Shown here: piece after piece, positions 28,701-41,545 of the stretch | Position numbering within the stretch: position 1 is the first letter of the stretch | Layout: each line of letters begins with the position of its first letter | Origin: Parus major | Taxonomy: Eukaryota > Chordata > Aves > Passeriformes > Paridae | Direction of reading: 5' to 3' | NCBI RefSeq assembly: GCF_001522545.3 | Contig: NC_031773.1 | Location: 43,940,786-44,004,785 of the forward strand | DNA length: 64,000 nucleotides | Translations under genes and position numbers: made by a program | The notes under the pieces: model-generated | What the model was told of the DNA's origin: nothing | Seen by the model: the letters and a program-made list of their open reading frames with translations, nothing else | The model's database searches: none

Positions 28701-31159
28701 TTCACATGCACGGAAATTTTAAGTTGTACTAATTCTTGTTACATAAAAATTTTTGATTATTTTTCACCTCTAAATTGAGAAAGTTCTTTTTGTAAATCAA
28801 CTTGTTACTGTTACAATACAATCAGTATTGTCATTTTATATATCTCAGCAGAAGGCTTACCAATGTACTTTGGGCTGCAATGTACTGAGATCAGCCATCC
28901 ATTTATGTAATGCCCTCCTGGCATTTAGAAGCAATATCCATTCTGCAAGAGCAACAATGTGTGAAAACCTGTAGGAAGTAACATAAATAATGGTTTATCC
29001 AGTTGAAACATGGAGCCATTGGTTTGTAAATAGCACAGATATAACTCACATGCTGCAATTTGGACGCTACTCTGTCATAAAACCATCTGACTTTTGCCAT
29101 GTCTAAGACATATCACACAGTGTATCACCTACTTCATACTCTATAGTTGGTTTATTTTTGGTGATCTCTAAGAAATTAATTACTAGATCTAATGGCTTCA
29201 TGAAATTAAATAAATTCTGAAGCTGAAATAGGACATCTCTATTGGATCTCCCTCTGTCTTGGGCCTTTTAAGTTGCCTCTCAAATAGTGAATATCCTATT
29301 TATTCTTAATTACAAATAGGTGATGTGTATTTGCAGTAGCCTTTGCTTATTCTTTCATTTGCAAAAGTCAATTAGTGGCACTGAGACTATGACCTTTTTT
29401 AAACAGTGTAGCCAGCTGATCTGCTATAAACACGTAGTAAAAAGATGAAAAAGGTGTTTATGGAAACTTGATGAGATTTCAAAACCTAACAGTAGAGAAT
29501 TAAGGTTTTTTGTGTGTTGTGGAATAATTTGTCTTGTAATTTAGCTTTAATTCACATTTTCACAATTAATTAAACATCAACCTAATCATTATACACATAA
29601 AGCATTTAAATTGATGTATGAAGAATGATGGGGAATGAATAATGGTTTGAAGATCCATTTCAAATTAGTTGTTTGATTAATGAATATTCCACAAGGGCAT
29701 TTGTGTGATGACCTCTGTTGATGACTTAAGGAAAAGCATGTCTGTTTAGATAATGAGAAGACAAAGTGAATGAGAGTTATCTCTGTGAATAAGCAGTGTA
29801 GAATTACAAGAATTAATCTATACAAAGCATATTACTCTTTTGCATTGGTTGTAAGAGATAACACAGAACTGTTAAGTTCAGTAAATAAGTTTGGCATTTG
29901 AAGATGCTGCTTAGTGATAAAATGTGCTGACTGCACACACCACTTGTCTTTCTCTGGATATGGAAGACCATAGTGGAATGCTGTTCTACCTCTTCCCAAG
30001 CCCATTATGATCCTTCACAGCACTTGACATTGATTTCTTTCATGAAAAAGAAGTAAAATGTTTCACACTGCAGCTCATTCACGTCTCATCGTGTCTATAA
30101 TTAGCAAGATAAATTGTAAATGTTTTACTTGGTAATTTTGCTTAACAGATTTGATTTCCAACCGTTTTATTTAAGCAGTGTACAAAATGTATGTAATAGT
30201 ACAAAAGCAATAGTAATCTTATATGTGATCAGGGAATATTGGATAATCAAAAGGAGGATAGAAAACTTCCCATGCACTGGCTGATCTAGAACAGAGACAG
30301 TGCAGGTTTCAGATACCTTCTCTCACTTTTTTCCCATTCCTCTGAATCCCTTTATTCCAATATTTATCTTCTCTCAGTTGCAGTCCCAGAGAAAGTTAAA
30401 CAAAATTCTAACATTTCCTCGTAACCCAGAAAGTCAAGGACCAGCCAGGTTTTCTTTTGTTTTCTGCAGAAATAGGGACAAGAGGCAGCACAGCATACCA
30501 TCCTATCTCTGTTAGGTAAGACATTTCAAATTTGCTGTCAAGTGTGACTTTTTTTCCTAGATCCTTTGTGATTTCAAGGGATTCCTGCAAAATCTGGATA
30601 CAGGAAGAGAATGAGTTCCAATTTCCCCAGCCTACATACTATTAAAAATAATTAGAAGGTAAATTAGAGCAGACTTGAAGCAAGGGCTAATGCAGTCAAA
30701 ATGGTGAAATATATTTTGAGTGAGAGAATATCAGCACACAGCTGTTAATCACAGTATTTACACAAGAGAAATCAGAATCATGCCCACTGTGACGTGCTCC
30801 AATATGTTCCTTTGGAAAAGCACAACTTAAAGCACAGTACTAGGCCACAAATAGTAGGAATTAAAATACAGTACTCCTTTGATTCATCAATGGATAATCA
30901 TGATTTGAAGTTTATATCTCTAAAAGTGATTTTTTTGAGATTTGCCATTATTTCTTGTTATATTTTTAAAATTTTGTTGCTGATAAAATTAACTCTCTCT
31001 TGTGACTGCAATGAATAAGTGACAATGACAGAAAAACATATTAATTAATAAGTCCTTTTTACATAACATTTTGAATCAATAGGTGAAGATGAAGCTGAAC
31101 TTGCACAGAACATTAAGCTGTGACCAGGGAAAACTTTAAAAATGAAAGTTGTCACTGCC
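22763..31159. other. Gene-free AT-rich stretch
   Basis: No exon, RNA gene or transposon is recognised. The interval 29.15-29.80 kb is rich in TAATTA/ATTA-type words and looks like conserved non-coding DNA; this is an impression, not a measurement. Open frames around 22.9-24.1 kb have no known domains. Confidence 0.5.
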
Positions 31160-31233
31160 CATGACCTGGGGGTTTTAAAACTAGATAACCTTCCAGGTCC
31201 TTTTCAACCCAGGCTGTTCTTTGACTCTATGAT
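31160..31233 (+). mobile_element. CR1 LINE 3' tail fragment
   Basis: A short fragment with the order typical of the CR1 3' end: a 'catgacctgggggttttaaa' block, then 'ctagataaccttccaggtcc', 'ttttcaacccaggctgttct' and a final GACTCTATGATG. It is more diverged than the 5.2 kb and 13.5 kb copies, so probably older. Confidence 0.8.
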
Positions 31234-32573
31234 GAAAATTTAGGAAGTTACTACATTGTGGAAATTAGAAAAACTACCTGCAGTGAGAAGCTAGGAGGTA
31301 GATGTTTTGGGCAAGGCAAATTTCTTTATTCATGCGTAATGCCTAACAACTCCATCTAGTGTAGTGTATAGCCTCTTTTGTGGTATTGATTACACTAACA
31401 GTAATCACTGTTTTCATAAAATAGCTTTAAAACCTTCTTACAATTAGCTCATTTCTAATGATCCACATAGCCTAAATAAAAAAAATCTTAGGGAAGAAAC
31501 AAGGACTATTCTGCCTCAAGAAAAGAGAAAGCAAATGCTTCCCTCTAAGATTTCAGCTGGTGCAATCAGTGTCCTCCAGGAATCCCACTGCTCAGGGATT
31601 TGTGGCATTAGGTACTTGCCTTTGCTTGTGGTATAGCTGAAGTGAAAAGAAGGCAATTGTTTATCTCTAAGCTTCTTATCTTGTGAATATGTGCTAGAGC
31701 ATGTGTGTGTGCGCATGCATAGATTCAAAGCTAGCACCAGAATAGAGAACTACCATTTAGCCAGAGATTTTTCTAAAATTGTAGCACATACCCCCAAACC
31801 ACTGAATGTTTTTATATACCCATGATAGAAGATCAATTGAAAGATCAATTGGAAGTTTTCAGCTGACTGCCCTGTGCAAATTGTCCTCCTAGGACTGAGC
31901 TCCAGTGGGACTGGTCAGAGAAACTCTGCTCAGCTCAGCCAGCAGCCAGAGTAACAGCAGGCTGACATTAATATGCCTTCACTAAAGGGTGAAACTATCT
32001 GCAGTTTCTTTACCTCCTGTGTATCTAATGGGGTTTTTTTTTCCTATTCAAGTTTCTCCTCATTACTGTCCTAGAAAGAAATAGCCTTTCTGTGAAAACA
32101 AAATGTTGAAACTCTACTTCGAAGTATGTACTGTTCCACCCTTACATTTTCAGTGTTGAAAACTGGTTGTTACATCTACAGCTGAACCCTTCAAATCCTG
32201 AGCTTATTGAAAGAAAAGGGATCAATTTTGAAACTGTGCTGGAAAGAAAAAATTCCTGAGAGGGAAGTATTCAATGGTAACATATCCAGCCGTGCAAAGC
32301 TGTTTGGAGGGGAGAGCTGATGCCCTTATTCTTGAATGGCACAATTCAGAGAGCTTTTACAGCAATAATATTGCACCTTTGGCAATCACAGGGAATGATT
32401 TCTGCACTGAAGTCTTGCAATGTAAAAGTATGTGCAATGGACCTTGAGCTTGTTTACCTGGTCCACCTTGAGGGATCTGGGCTGTTGTTTATGCATCACT
32501 GTCATGGTTCTCCACATTTAGCCACAGAAGCCATTCATTTCCAAAGAGCCAGGTGGTTTAACACCAGCCTGGA

Positions 32574-32637
32574 GGGCCAGATATAATCTCTTTCTGCACT
32601 TTGAAGGGCCAGATACAATCTACTTCTGTACTTTGCA
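32574..32637. repeat. 32-bp tandem duplication
   Basis: Two adjacent units each begin GGGCCAGATA, continue 'AATCT..TTCTG.ACTTTG', and start at 32574 and 32606. They differ at only a few positions, so the duplication is fairly recent. No repeat family is recognised. Confidence 0.88.
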
Positions 32638-33639
32638 CACCCTGGTACAAAGAGATTTTTAAATTCTTACCCCAACTTTCCCCACATTTTGAGGTTTAAC
32701 CAAAGATAATATATCAAAATGAAATTCAGTGGAGTGATGGCTTTATTTTGCCTTATCTCATTTAGAAAACAGTGTGGACCGTGAGGTATGAGGTCTGTCA
32801 GGTATCTGTTTTGGAAGAGAATGAGCTGCAGCTCCTGTGAATCGCTGTGGCAGCTTGAGGAAAGATTAATGTTGAACCGTCCTGAGACAAGATATTTTAA
32901 TTGTATTTAGGAAACTAAATTAGTCCTGCATGGATCAATCCAACCTAAGCCAATGTGTTTCATTTTCATTTTGCATATCAGAAATTGAAGCACAACAGAA
33001 AAATTCGGTTCTCACAAATTTGCTTTCTATTAAAAGTCTTACCCACAAATTCTCTATTACATTCTCAACTGACATGTAATATTTACTTTTTCCTGCTCAT
33101 GGCTGAAAGCCAACTTCCTTCAAGGTTATTGTTTGCAAAATCCTTTTGCTGGACGGGAGGCATGCAAAGATCAAAGCTCTCCCTGAACTGCTTGGCTTCA
33201 TCAGGGAAAGGTGCTTCTTCAGCTCATCAAAACCTACACTCTAAAACCAGGCAAACACCTCAGAATAAATAATGTATAATGATTTCACTCATAGGGGCAG
33301 GTTTGGGGTTGTAGCCATTCTGACATGAACATGCACAGCTTTAGTCAGCTTGGGCAGTGAGTTAATTGTCCTTGCTTCTATCTGCGGTAAAATGAGCCAT
33401 TTTGCAGAATCACAAGCCAGCAAATTCAACAGCAGGAAGGGAGAGAGAGAGGGCATTGTGGAGTCGTTTCACAAGGATCAGTAGCTACTGCTTGCTGGTG
33501 AGAGCCATTCCAGACCTTATGCTTGTAATTGGCACTCCAAGATGCTTTTGCTTTTTATGTTTCCAAGTGAGCCATTCAGCTAACGTTAATTTCATTCAAT
33601 GGCAATAAAGGTGAAATCTCTCAAAAAATAATTCTCTTC

Positions 33640-34280
33640 TTTTGCATCGGGATATGATGCCTAAGTAAACAGACTTTAATTAATGGCAGAGAGCATCCCA
33701 TCAGCCAGCAGCCCTCCCTTGCTCTGCGCAGCTACGCTAAACCCATGGCGCTTTAAAAACAACTCCTTAGACGCAGCATCCGAGCCTTTCATCCTACTGC
33801 CCAGCACCCCTCTCTGCAGTGAAACGCAATGGTTTTGAGTGATGTGATACAAAAATAGCACCTAAGCAGCTGGAGCGAGCGAGCCTGCTGTGCTGTCGGA
33901 AGGGAGAAAATCTTTCGCTTTGTTTTGTGGAGGTTCATACAGTGGTGGTTTTTCCATGAGTTTTAAAATGCCTCACCTTTTTTTTTTGTGCCCGTATTGA
34001 GAGGTGATAGTCTCCAGCAAACATGGTATGCCTATCATTGTCAGCTTTGTCTAGGAGTTATTCTCACCAGAAGTCAGGGCATAAAAATCTTTTTGATGAC
34101 TCACAGGTTAGGTGAAAGACTGTTGTACTTTTCATCAGCTGTCGGTTGTCTCTGTCTCACTTTGGTGCTGCGGCGACCGATGAGACACCCACCAAAAGGG
34201 TCATTTTAGACCTCAAAACTTTTGGCAGCAACTTGCTCTTGGCCTGAGTATCCCACTTCTTCTTTACCTCCGCAGCATGT
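33640..34280. promoter_or_regulatory. CpG-containing block, possible regulatory element
   Basis: Roughly sixteen CpG dinucleotides fall in about 640 bp, for example GGCGCTTT, GACGCAGCATCCGAG, GAGCGAGCGAG and GCGGCGACCGATG. Most of the window has far fewer. Retained CpGs in an AT-rich region suggest an unmethylated or constrained element. I see no TATA box with a following first exon, and the density is below a classical CpG island. An enhancer, a weak promoter or simply slower CpG loss are all possible. Confidence 0.3.
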
Positions 34281-35356
34281 CTGAAAGTTAGGCAGTGGAG
34301 ACACTGATGTTTCTGAGCATTTTCTCACTGCTTGTGGCTATTTCAAATTAACTCTCTGTGCTGGTAATAATTCTAAAGTGACGACTGGCTGCCTGCTAGA
34401 GCACTCCTTAGTGCACGCACCTTGCCTTGCAAACCTTGCAGGCAGGATCCACCCTGCCCACACTGAAAGGACCAAGTCATGCAAGCTCCCTTCTGCCATG
34501 GAGGACCCATGTAATGCAAGGGGAAGTGCTTTGGGAAGGCTGCTTCATTCATGAGGGCTTCAACACCTCCCTCCTGTTCCCTCTGCAAGGGCACCTCATT
34601 GACAACCTCCATGTGCTACCTCCTGGTGAGATTGATCCTTGCCCGGTGTCAGAAAGGTGTTTAATGATCATTCAGGTTAATTTCCAAATGTCCTTGTGAT
34701 ATCTTTCAGAGAAGAAAATGAATAGCGGGTTTGCTATATTTAACTGGGTTTTGTGAGAGGTTTGTTTTGCTGGTGGATCAAGGCAGTGAAGAAATGTTTG
34801 TCAGCAGCTATGGCCTCATTGAAGCCAGTGACCAGACAGAAGAATGGTTATTTCTGGTGACTTGCCTGAGCACGTGCTAGAGCTTCTCCCTCTGCAAAAA
34901 GCAGTAGAGGTGCCGGTGCTAAGAGGAGCTTTCCACATTGATCAGTTGCTTGTTGAGAAACAAAGGGTAAAAGACTTCACTTAGAAAGAGGAGGATAAAA
35001 GCTGAGCAGGTGACAGGGAGGGTACTGTGGGCACAGCGTGCCAAACAACTCCCTGGTGGGCACATCAGCACAAGCAGCAGCTGCCCTTGCTGCTGGCTCT
35101 TGCTCTGTGTTTCATGCCCCTCTACTCATCCTGCAGTCCCATGATGGCACAGCTGTTTTATTCCAGGACAGGAGTAAAGCAGGCTGGAAAGTAAATATTT
35201 TTGATTATTTTCTTCCTGATGTTCATCAGCTGAGTCAAGTTCGTCCAGCCTACCTGACCACATGGACACAAACGCAGCAAAAGGGACTGATTCACAGCCA
35301 GGAGAAAGCCACTGGAAAGGACAGATGGATGGGGCAGGAACTGGTTGGAGGAGACC

Positions 35357-35398
35357 TGCCTCTAAATGCCCAACCACTTTGATGGGCATTTAGAGGCA
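35357..35398. repeat. Perfect 16-bp inverted repeat (hairpin)
   Basis: The left arm TGCCTCTAAATGCCCA (35357-35372) and right arm TGGGCATTTAGAGGCA (35383-35398) are exact reverse complements, separated by the 10-nt loop ACCACTTTGA. The stem would fold stably in RNA or cruciform DNA. Pairing stops just outside the arms, so it is shorter than a typical microRNA precursor. It could equally come from a local fold-back mutation such as template switching. Confidence 0.9.
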
Positions 35399-38300
35399 TG
35401 CTCTGTCTATTGAATAATATGCAAAAACCTGCAAGGCATAAATTATGCCAATTAATTACCTGGATTTCTGGAAAGGAGCCCTTATTGCTTTTTAAAGAGA
35501 TTTGGTCATATAGTCAAAGGAGCATGTACACAGCTTTGGATCTCCCGTGTCTTTTTCCAGCAAAGAATCAATATGGGTTTTTGAAGAAACTGGCAACTCA
35601 CTGCTTGTAAAGTTGTTTTATTGTAGTTCTTGTCTTGCTTGACTATTATGAGGAAGGAAGATATGTATTCACCATTCTGTTAACTGGGGAATTCTTTGGA
35701 GTTGCTGGCAGGTTTCTGGTCTGATCACCACAGTGACTTGGGGAGCTCATACCAGAGCTGCAGAATGGTTAATGGCCAGAGGTCTGGGGGCTGAGAGGAG
35801 ATCCTGAGAACTCCTTATTTCTAGGCCAGGCTATAGATCATGAATTGGGACTGTCTAAACCAAGAAAGCTAAACATTAAATGAAAGCAAACCATAAAAAT
35901 GGCTCTTTCTCACTTTATACCCAAGGCTGCAGAGGAGTTTAAAGGGCTCCACCACAGATGGCATAATTACTATATGGCAAAATCAACCAAAACTGAGGCT
36001 TTAATATCTGAGATATAATCAAGATTTGGCCTACTTGTTGCATATTTCATTTTATAGGCAGGAGTTATGGGTTTATGTACTGGAACTCTCTTTATAACAG
36101 CTTATCAAAAGTGCTTCACATGAACATATGTTTTCCCAGGGTTGTGTTTTCCAAGCATGCTGAACGATTTAGTAATACTGGCTAACGATGCAAAATGGTT
36201 TTCAATAGCAATTTTAGTGGCTAAATGAATCATACTTAGATGAGGGAAATCTGAAACATTCCATTTTATGCAAAACTCCTAAATGACCTATCCAGAAACC
36301 TCTGAGGAGAAGTTAACACAGGGTGGTTCATGGAACTGGAAAAATACAATGATATTTTCTCCTTTACAAATGGTTGGGATTTTAAAGTGAAATCTAACAT
36401 GAAATGCCAACTATTTTCTTTATGCTTATTATCTTTGAAAAGATTCATGTACGTCTTTGGAGATGAACCTTTTTCTTCCATTTTTGCATGTAATATGCTG
36501 AAATACTGGTTTATTGTCATTTGTTTTCTTTTACCTGTGATTTCTGCATCTTTTTCCCTTTTGTTTTTCTTATTAGATATTAATAAACTGAGAAAAACAG
36601 AAAAATACAAATGCTGTGACTTGAAAAACAAGTTATGTAATGCATATTTTACCCTATTTTATTCTACACACCTATGAAGTGAGGTATTTCCTCCAAAAAA
36701 GAGATTTTCAAATCATTTTGGGAAATATGAGAAGATTCCTTACACAGTTTTGGACATGCCAGAGTTGATTAGCAAATGCATTCATATTTGTACAAGTAAA
36801 ATCAAATTACTGTAAAGCCTAGAGAAAAGAAAAATGCAATTAGCCAGGTTTCATGCCGTGATTTTTATCAGGAAATTATTTGCAATATTCACATGCTTTT
36901 TATTTGTCTTAGAGCCCTATCCAAAAGATGTGATCTACTTGCTTGTTTGGGAAAACAAGAAAGGAAGGAAGGGAGAGCAAAACAATGGAAAAACTGTTTG
37001 ATATAATGAAAGGCAGCCTGTCCAAAAAAGTGACTGTTACTCTTGAGACACTAATCACTAAAGATGTTCATGGTTTGTGAATTTTATACAGTATTCCAGG
37101 ATCAGAAGATTACATTTCTAGAAGTGGTGCCTGAAAAAGTACTTTATTAAGTACAGCACTGGGTAGAATTTTATATTGCAAAACACTTCTTAACTTTTAA
37201 ATAAATTTTATCCCTGTTGACAAGTTAATAGATATCACACTAGGCTATTTGCTAGGAATTGATTTATGTTGGTAGTAGACAGAAACAGTAGCCTTCTTAT
37301 TCTGAGAGAAAATTGGGAGTGGGATGTGGAGGAGGAAGTAGAAGAAATATGAACTTTATGGTGATATTAATTAGAAAAATATTATAGCACCAGGGTCACA
37401 CAAAAGGGGTGAGGCATTGTTTTACTTTATGACAGAAAGATTGATAGATTCCAACTAGGATTTGTGGCAAAAGCTCATTTTAAATTGCCATAAACAACAA
37501 ATAAAAATTACAGCTGAAAATAATATTTTTATGCAACTGGTCTGCGCAATCAGGATTTTTTTCTAACTTATTCATCCTTTTTGACGACAGATATGTTCCT
37601 ATTTAGGGAATTTACATATTTTCAAAACAATCTCTGCTGAGACATGAAAAAACTATCAACAGAATATAGAACTTAATGATTCTGTGAGAATATGTTATCC
37701 TCAATGCATAGAATGAGAAAAATAGAACACTTGAAGTTGAAATTGACTTATTTCAATTATCTCTTTGTCTTCCAGACACTGAAACATGGAGTTTTGGACC
37801 AGCAGCACCCAGAATCTGTTCTCTCGATAGGCTGGAAGCATACCTGGGGACTCCACTGAAGTGTAAAGGAACATTACAGATTGGCACGATAACTGATAGA
37901 AGATTACAGACTGATTAAATTACTGCCAGCCAAAACCAGTTAAAAATGCACAAGAAATTAATTTACAGAAAAATTGGTCTTGAAATGTTCTCAAGCAACA
38001 CTAATTAGAGTTATTCATTGCTTTGAAGAAAGGATGTTACATGAAACTCAGAAGGTATTTCAAAGGTCTTCATAACCCCATAACATCTAAAATTATTTCC
38101 AAATTACATCCCTTCATACCTCTCTTTTCTTTTGGCCACACTAAGAAACATGGTGGAAGAGTGGAGATCTGCATCAATGTAAGGTGTGCATACTTGCTGT
38201 GTTTGGGAAATGAAGAAACCTAGAAATCTGAACCGCACGCCTGGGCATGTCCAGTGACACTGTCAAATATTAAATCTGACTGCCAGACAAGCCAACAAAT

Positions 38301-39648
38301 GCCAGCAAACAGCTTCATGACAGTAAAATTCAGCAAACTCTTTGTTTTTGTGGGCTTCAAATTTTTTCTTTTCTTCTTTTTTCCTCTCTCAAGGCTGCCA
38401 CTTGGGTTACTCCAGCCGTGACAAACCCTAACCAGATCCTTCTTTAATTTGGTGTGCCTTAATAAGGCTCCTGCCTGATTCCAGCAGCTGCAGGCTGAAA
38501 CCTATTCTTTACCTCCAGGATACTTTTTATTTATCAAGTCTTATGTTGGTTAAATGTTCATCATGTGGAAAGGAACGCCCCTTGATTTTGTGAAATTTGA
38601 TATTATCACGTTCACAGGCTTTCTGTTTATTATTCTAATACCTGAAAGATAGATAGAAACTTAAAAAACAGGTTATTGCAATGGTTCTGTATCAATATAT
38701 TTACAGAGAAAAAGGACACCATTGAACATCAGAAGAGAAATTGCGAGAGTAGAGTATGTTTTAGTGTAAATCTAATGATTAGTTCTAAAATCAGCAGTTA
38801 AATATGTTTTGTAAGAAACAGATTTACAATATCACTGCTAATTATGCAGTGTTTATATTCTTACTCTTTTAAACAAATTGTCTTCTCTAAATATTTTTTA
38901 AGTCAAAGTAGAAGCAGTCTAAAAAGAATATACACATTTTCCTTGAAATTAATCCTGGGTATAGCAAATATTAGGAAAAATAAAAAGTAAGATTGCATCC
39001 TCTCTCTATATTTTTTGTTCACTCTGAAATTGTACAAATGACATTACAACATTTCAGAGTGTTTTTTATAAATAATTTTCACTTTACTTTGAATATTTGC
39101 ACATTAATAACTTGGGGATTTTGTCATTTTCAGTGTACTCTTCTTTCATGAACACTCTGTGATTATTCATAATGAGCTGACGGTGTCTTTGAAAGTACTG
39201 CAGACTGTGCAAGTAAGATTAAAAAAAAAATAGTGACTGAAAATGAAAGACCTCATTAATCAACTAAATTCCATTTAAACATTAGCATTAGAAGCTTCAG
39301 TATGTCATCATTATATGTTTAACCCCTTGAAGCCATGCCCCTCTAAGTCCCACCCTGAAACCTGTGTGATAGCATAGCACAGAGGATCTGTATCCTGAGT
39401 TAAAATGTGTGCTCCAGACCAAGTGTGGAGCTCAAGTCTCATCCTGGTTGCATTCTCAGACCTCTCTCTGGGCTTACTTAAAGTTCTGTTTGAGCATTGA
39501 TGAGAGAAAAAACTCCTGTTCTAAAGCATTTGCATGGGTTTAAGAAACTGCTGATTCTACAGTAAAAAGGATATTTATGTAGTCATTGTTGGTGGATTTT
39601 TGTGTTATAAAGTCAGCCCAGTAATGCTGACTGCATTTACATTTCTCT

Positions 39649-39660
39649 GTGTGTGTGTGT
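39649..39660. repeat. Short GT dinucleotide repeat
   Basis: Six GT units followed by ACGTAT. A minor microsatellite. Confidence 0.85.
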
Positions 39661-41521
39661 ACGTATTAGTATGCCATTTTAAAAGTCATTGAAGAAATAT
39701 TTAAAGTATTTAATTTTAAATATTTAAAGTGTAAATTGTACCACTTTAGTCTGAGGAAGCTACAGAGGTATCTGCTGCAGTCCATGGTTAAAGCTGGGAC
39801 ACATTTTTGCATTTGTTAACCATTCAGCCCCTGTTAATTCCAAAGTGTGTGTTTTGGAACCATATTCTGGAAACACCATAAGTGACAGGGAAAACAGCCT
39901 GAAACTGTGTATCTCTCAATTCAGTTTAATCAGGAGATATAACCATAAAGCACAAAGTTTCTTACTTAGGAAATATAATAGAGTGTCAGCAGAGACACTG
40001 CTTGCTTTACTTTTTTTAAGAGAAAGTAAACCTGCTTAAAAAATAATAAAAGCATAAAAAGGCATAAAAACAAAGCAAAACAAGACTAAAATGAAACTAA
40101 AACCAGATAAACAAATAAAACCCAACTAAATACCTCTCCCCAAAAACCTCTCAGAGGTCATTGACCTCATAATTTGATTTGTGCTCACTTGAGGCTCTAA
40201 GGAAAGTACAAAGACATGAAACAGTGCCAGGCTAAAAGAACACTTGCTGCTGGTTAGGCAGTCACTGAAAGCAGCATGGCATTGGGTTAGATTCAGATCT
40301 AACTAAGCAAAGCTGTGGCTTACCTAAAGACCTGAGTACCTTTGAGGACTGAAAGTTAATGTGATCCTTGTGTGGTATTATAGGACATGCATTTCATCCA
40401 TGGTAAAATAAAATTTGTATTCCACTGTGACCCCAAGGTCACACCCCAAGGTGCTGTTTATAAGTTAGACTCTCTGAAAATCTTTATCAATACCATCTTC
40501 ACCTGGACTCCACAGCTGAGAGGTTTCTGGGCAGAGAAGTCCACGGCGCTAAAGCAACTCATATTTGTTTCCTCTGGCACCTGAGTAGGTGGGAGCTGGG
40601 ACAAACAATGTCCTTCCTCATACCCTCCCCGTGGGAGCGTGCCTACCTGCATCACCCACACAGTGTCATTTCCTCCTCCTCATTAGCTTCCCACAATATG
40701 AGAGAACAGAATTGTCCATGCGGACGAGCAACTTGTGCTTGATTTATTGTCGCTGATGCTGACACAAGTAATAAATTCAAGGGAAGATGAATATTGCCTA
40801 ACAAGAATGATTCAAATAACACCTGCCTTCCTGGGCAAAGGAGCACTTATTTTCTTCTACTCCACTGACAGCACATTCACTGACCTTTACAGGATTGGTG
40901 AAAACTGCGCCCATGCCAATATTTAAGAAATTAATGCCTTTTTATATCTTGTCTCTAAACAAACATAACAGAAAGCACAGGTTCTGTGCTCTGGCACTTA
41001 TTATATGGCAAAAATATGAAGATAAACTCTCCTATCAACAAAGGGTAGAAATCTTACATACTTAATAAAAAATTAAAGATATATTATAATGATGTAGAAA
41101 ATGCATTAATTCTGAAATGTTGATTATAATTTGAAACTGTGTTGAATAAGTGATTTTTTGTAGCAGCCAGTGACAACATAAGTTTCTGTCCACATGTTAT
41201 GTATAAGCTGTGATTCTCTCAAGTGAATGATATTAAGATTTGAATTTGAAGAGTAATTTGCACCTTGAGACCACTATTGGTCATTGGGCACAGTTGATAA
41301 TATCTTTCTGCCTGTTCATATACCTTCTTGGCTTCAAGACAGGGAAGCATTGCTGGAAATGTATGTCTTTCTCTGACCTTAAACCTGGAGATCCTCCTAC
41401 ATGAAAATATATATTTCTTTTCCTCCCAAAGGCCCATAGAGACAGTTATATCTCCATGCCAGAGGTCCAAAACTCAAGCTGAAGAGATCTTGAGCCTCCT
41501 TCCTTCGATGGACTCCCTTTG

Positions 41522-41545
41522 AGCTGCACCAGAAGCTGCACCAGA
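41522..41545. repeat. 12-bp tandem duplication
   Basis: AGCTGCACCAGA occurs twice head to tail. The sequence around it is moderately GC-rich, but no protein domain or transposon is recognised in any frame. Confidence 0.88.

Noticed and set aside
35038..35382. Plus-strand frame of 114 codons ending in the hairpin
   Set aside because: No domain, no splice context, and the end of the frame falls inside the inverted repeat.
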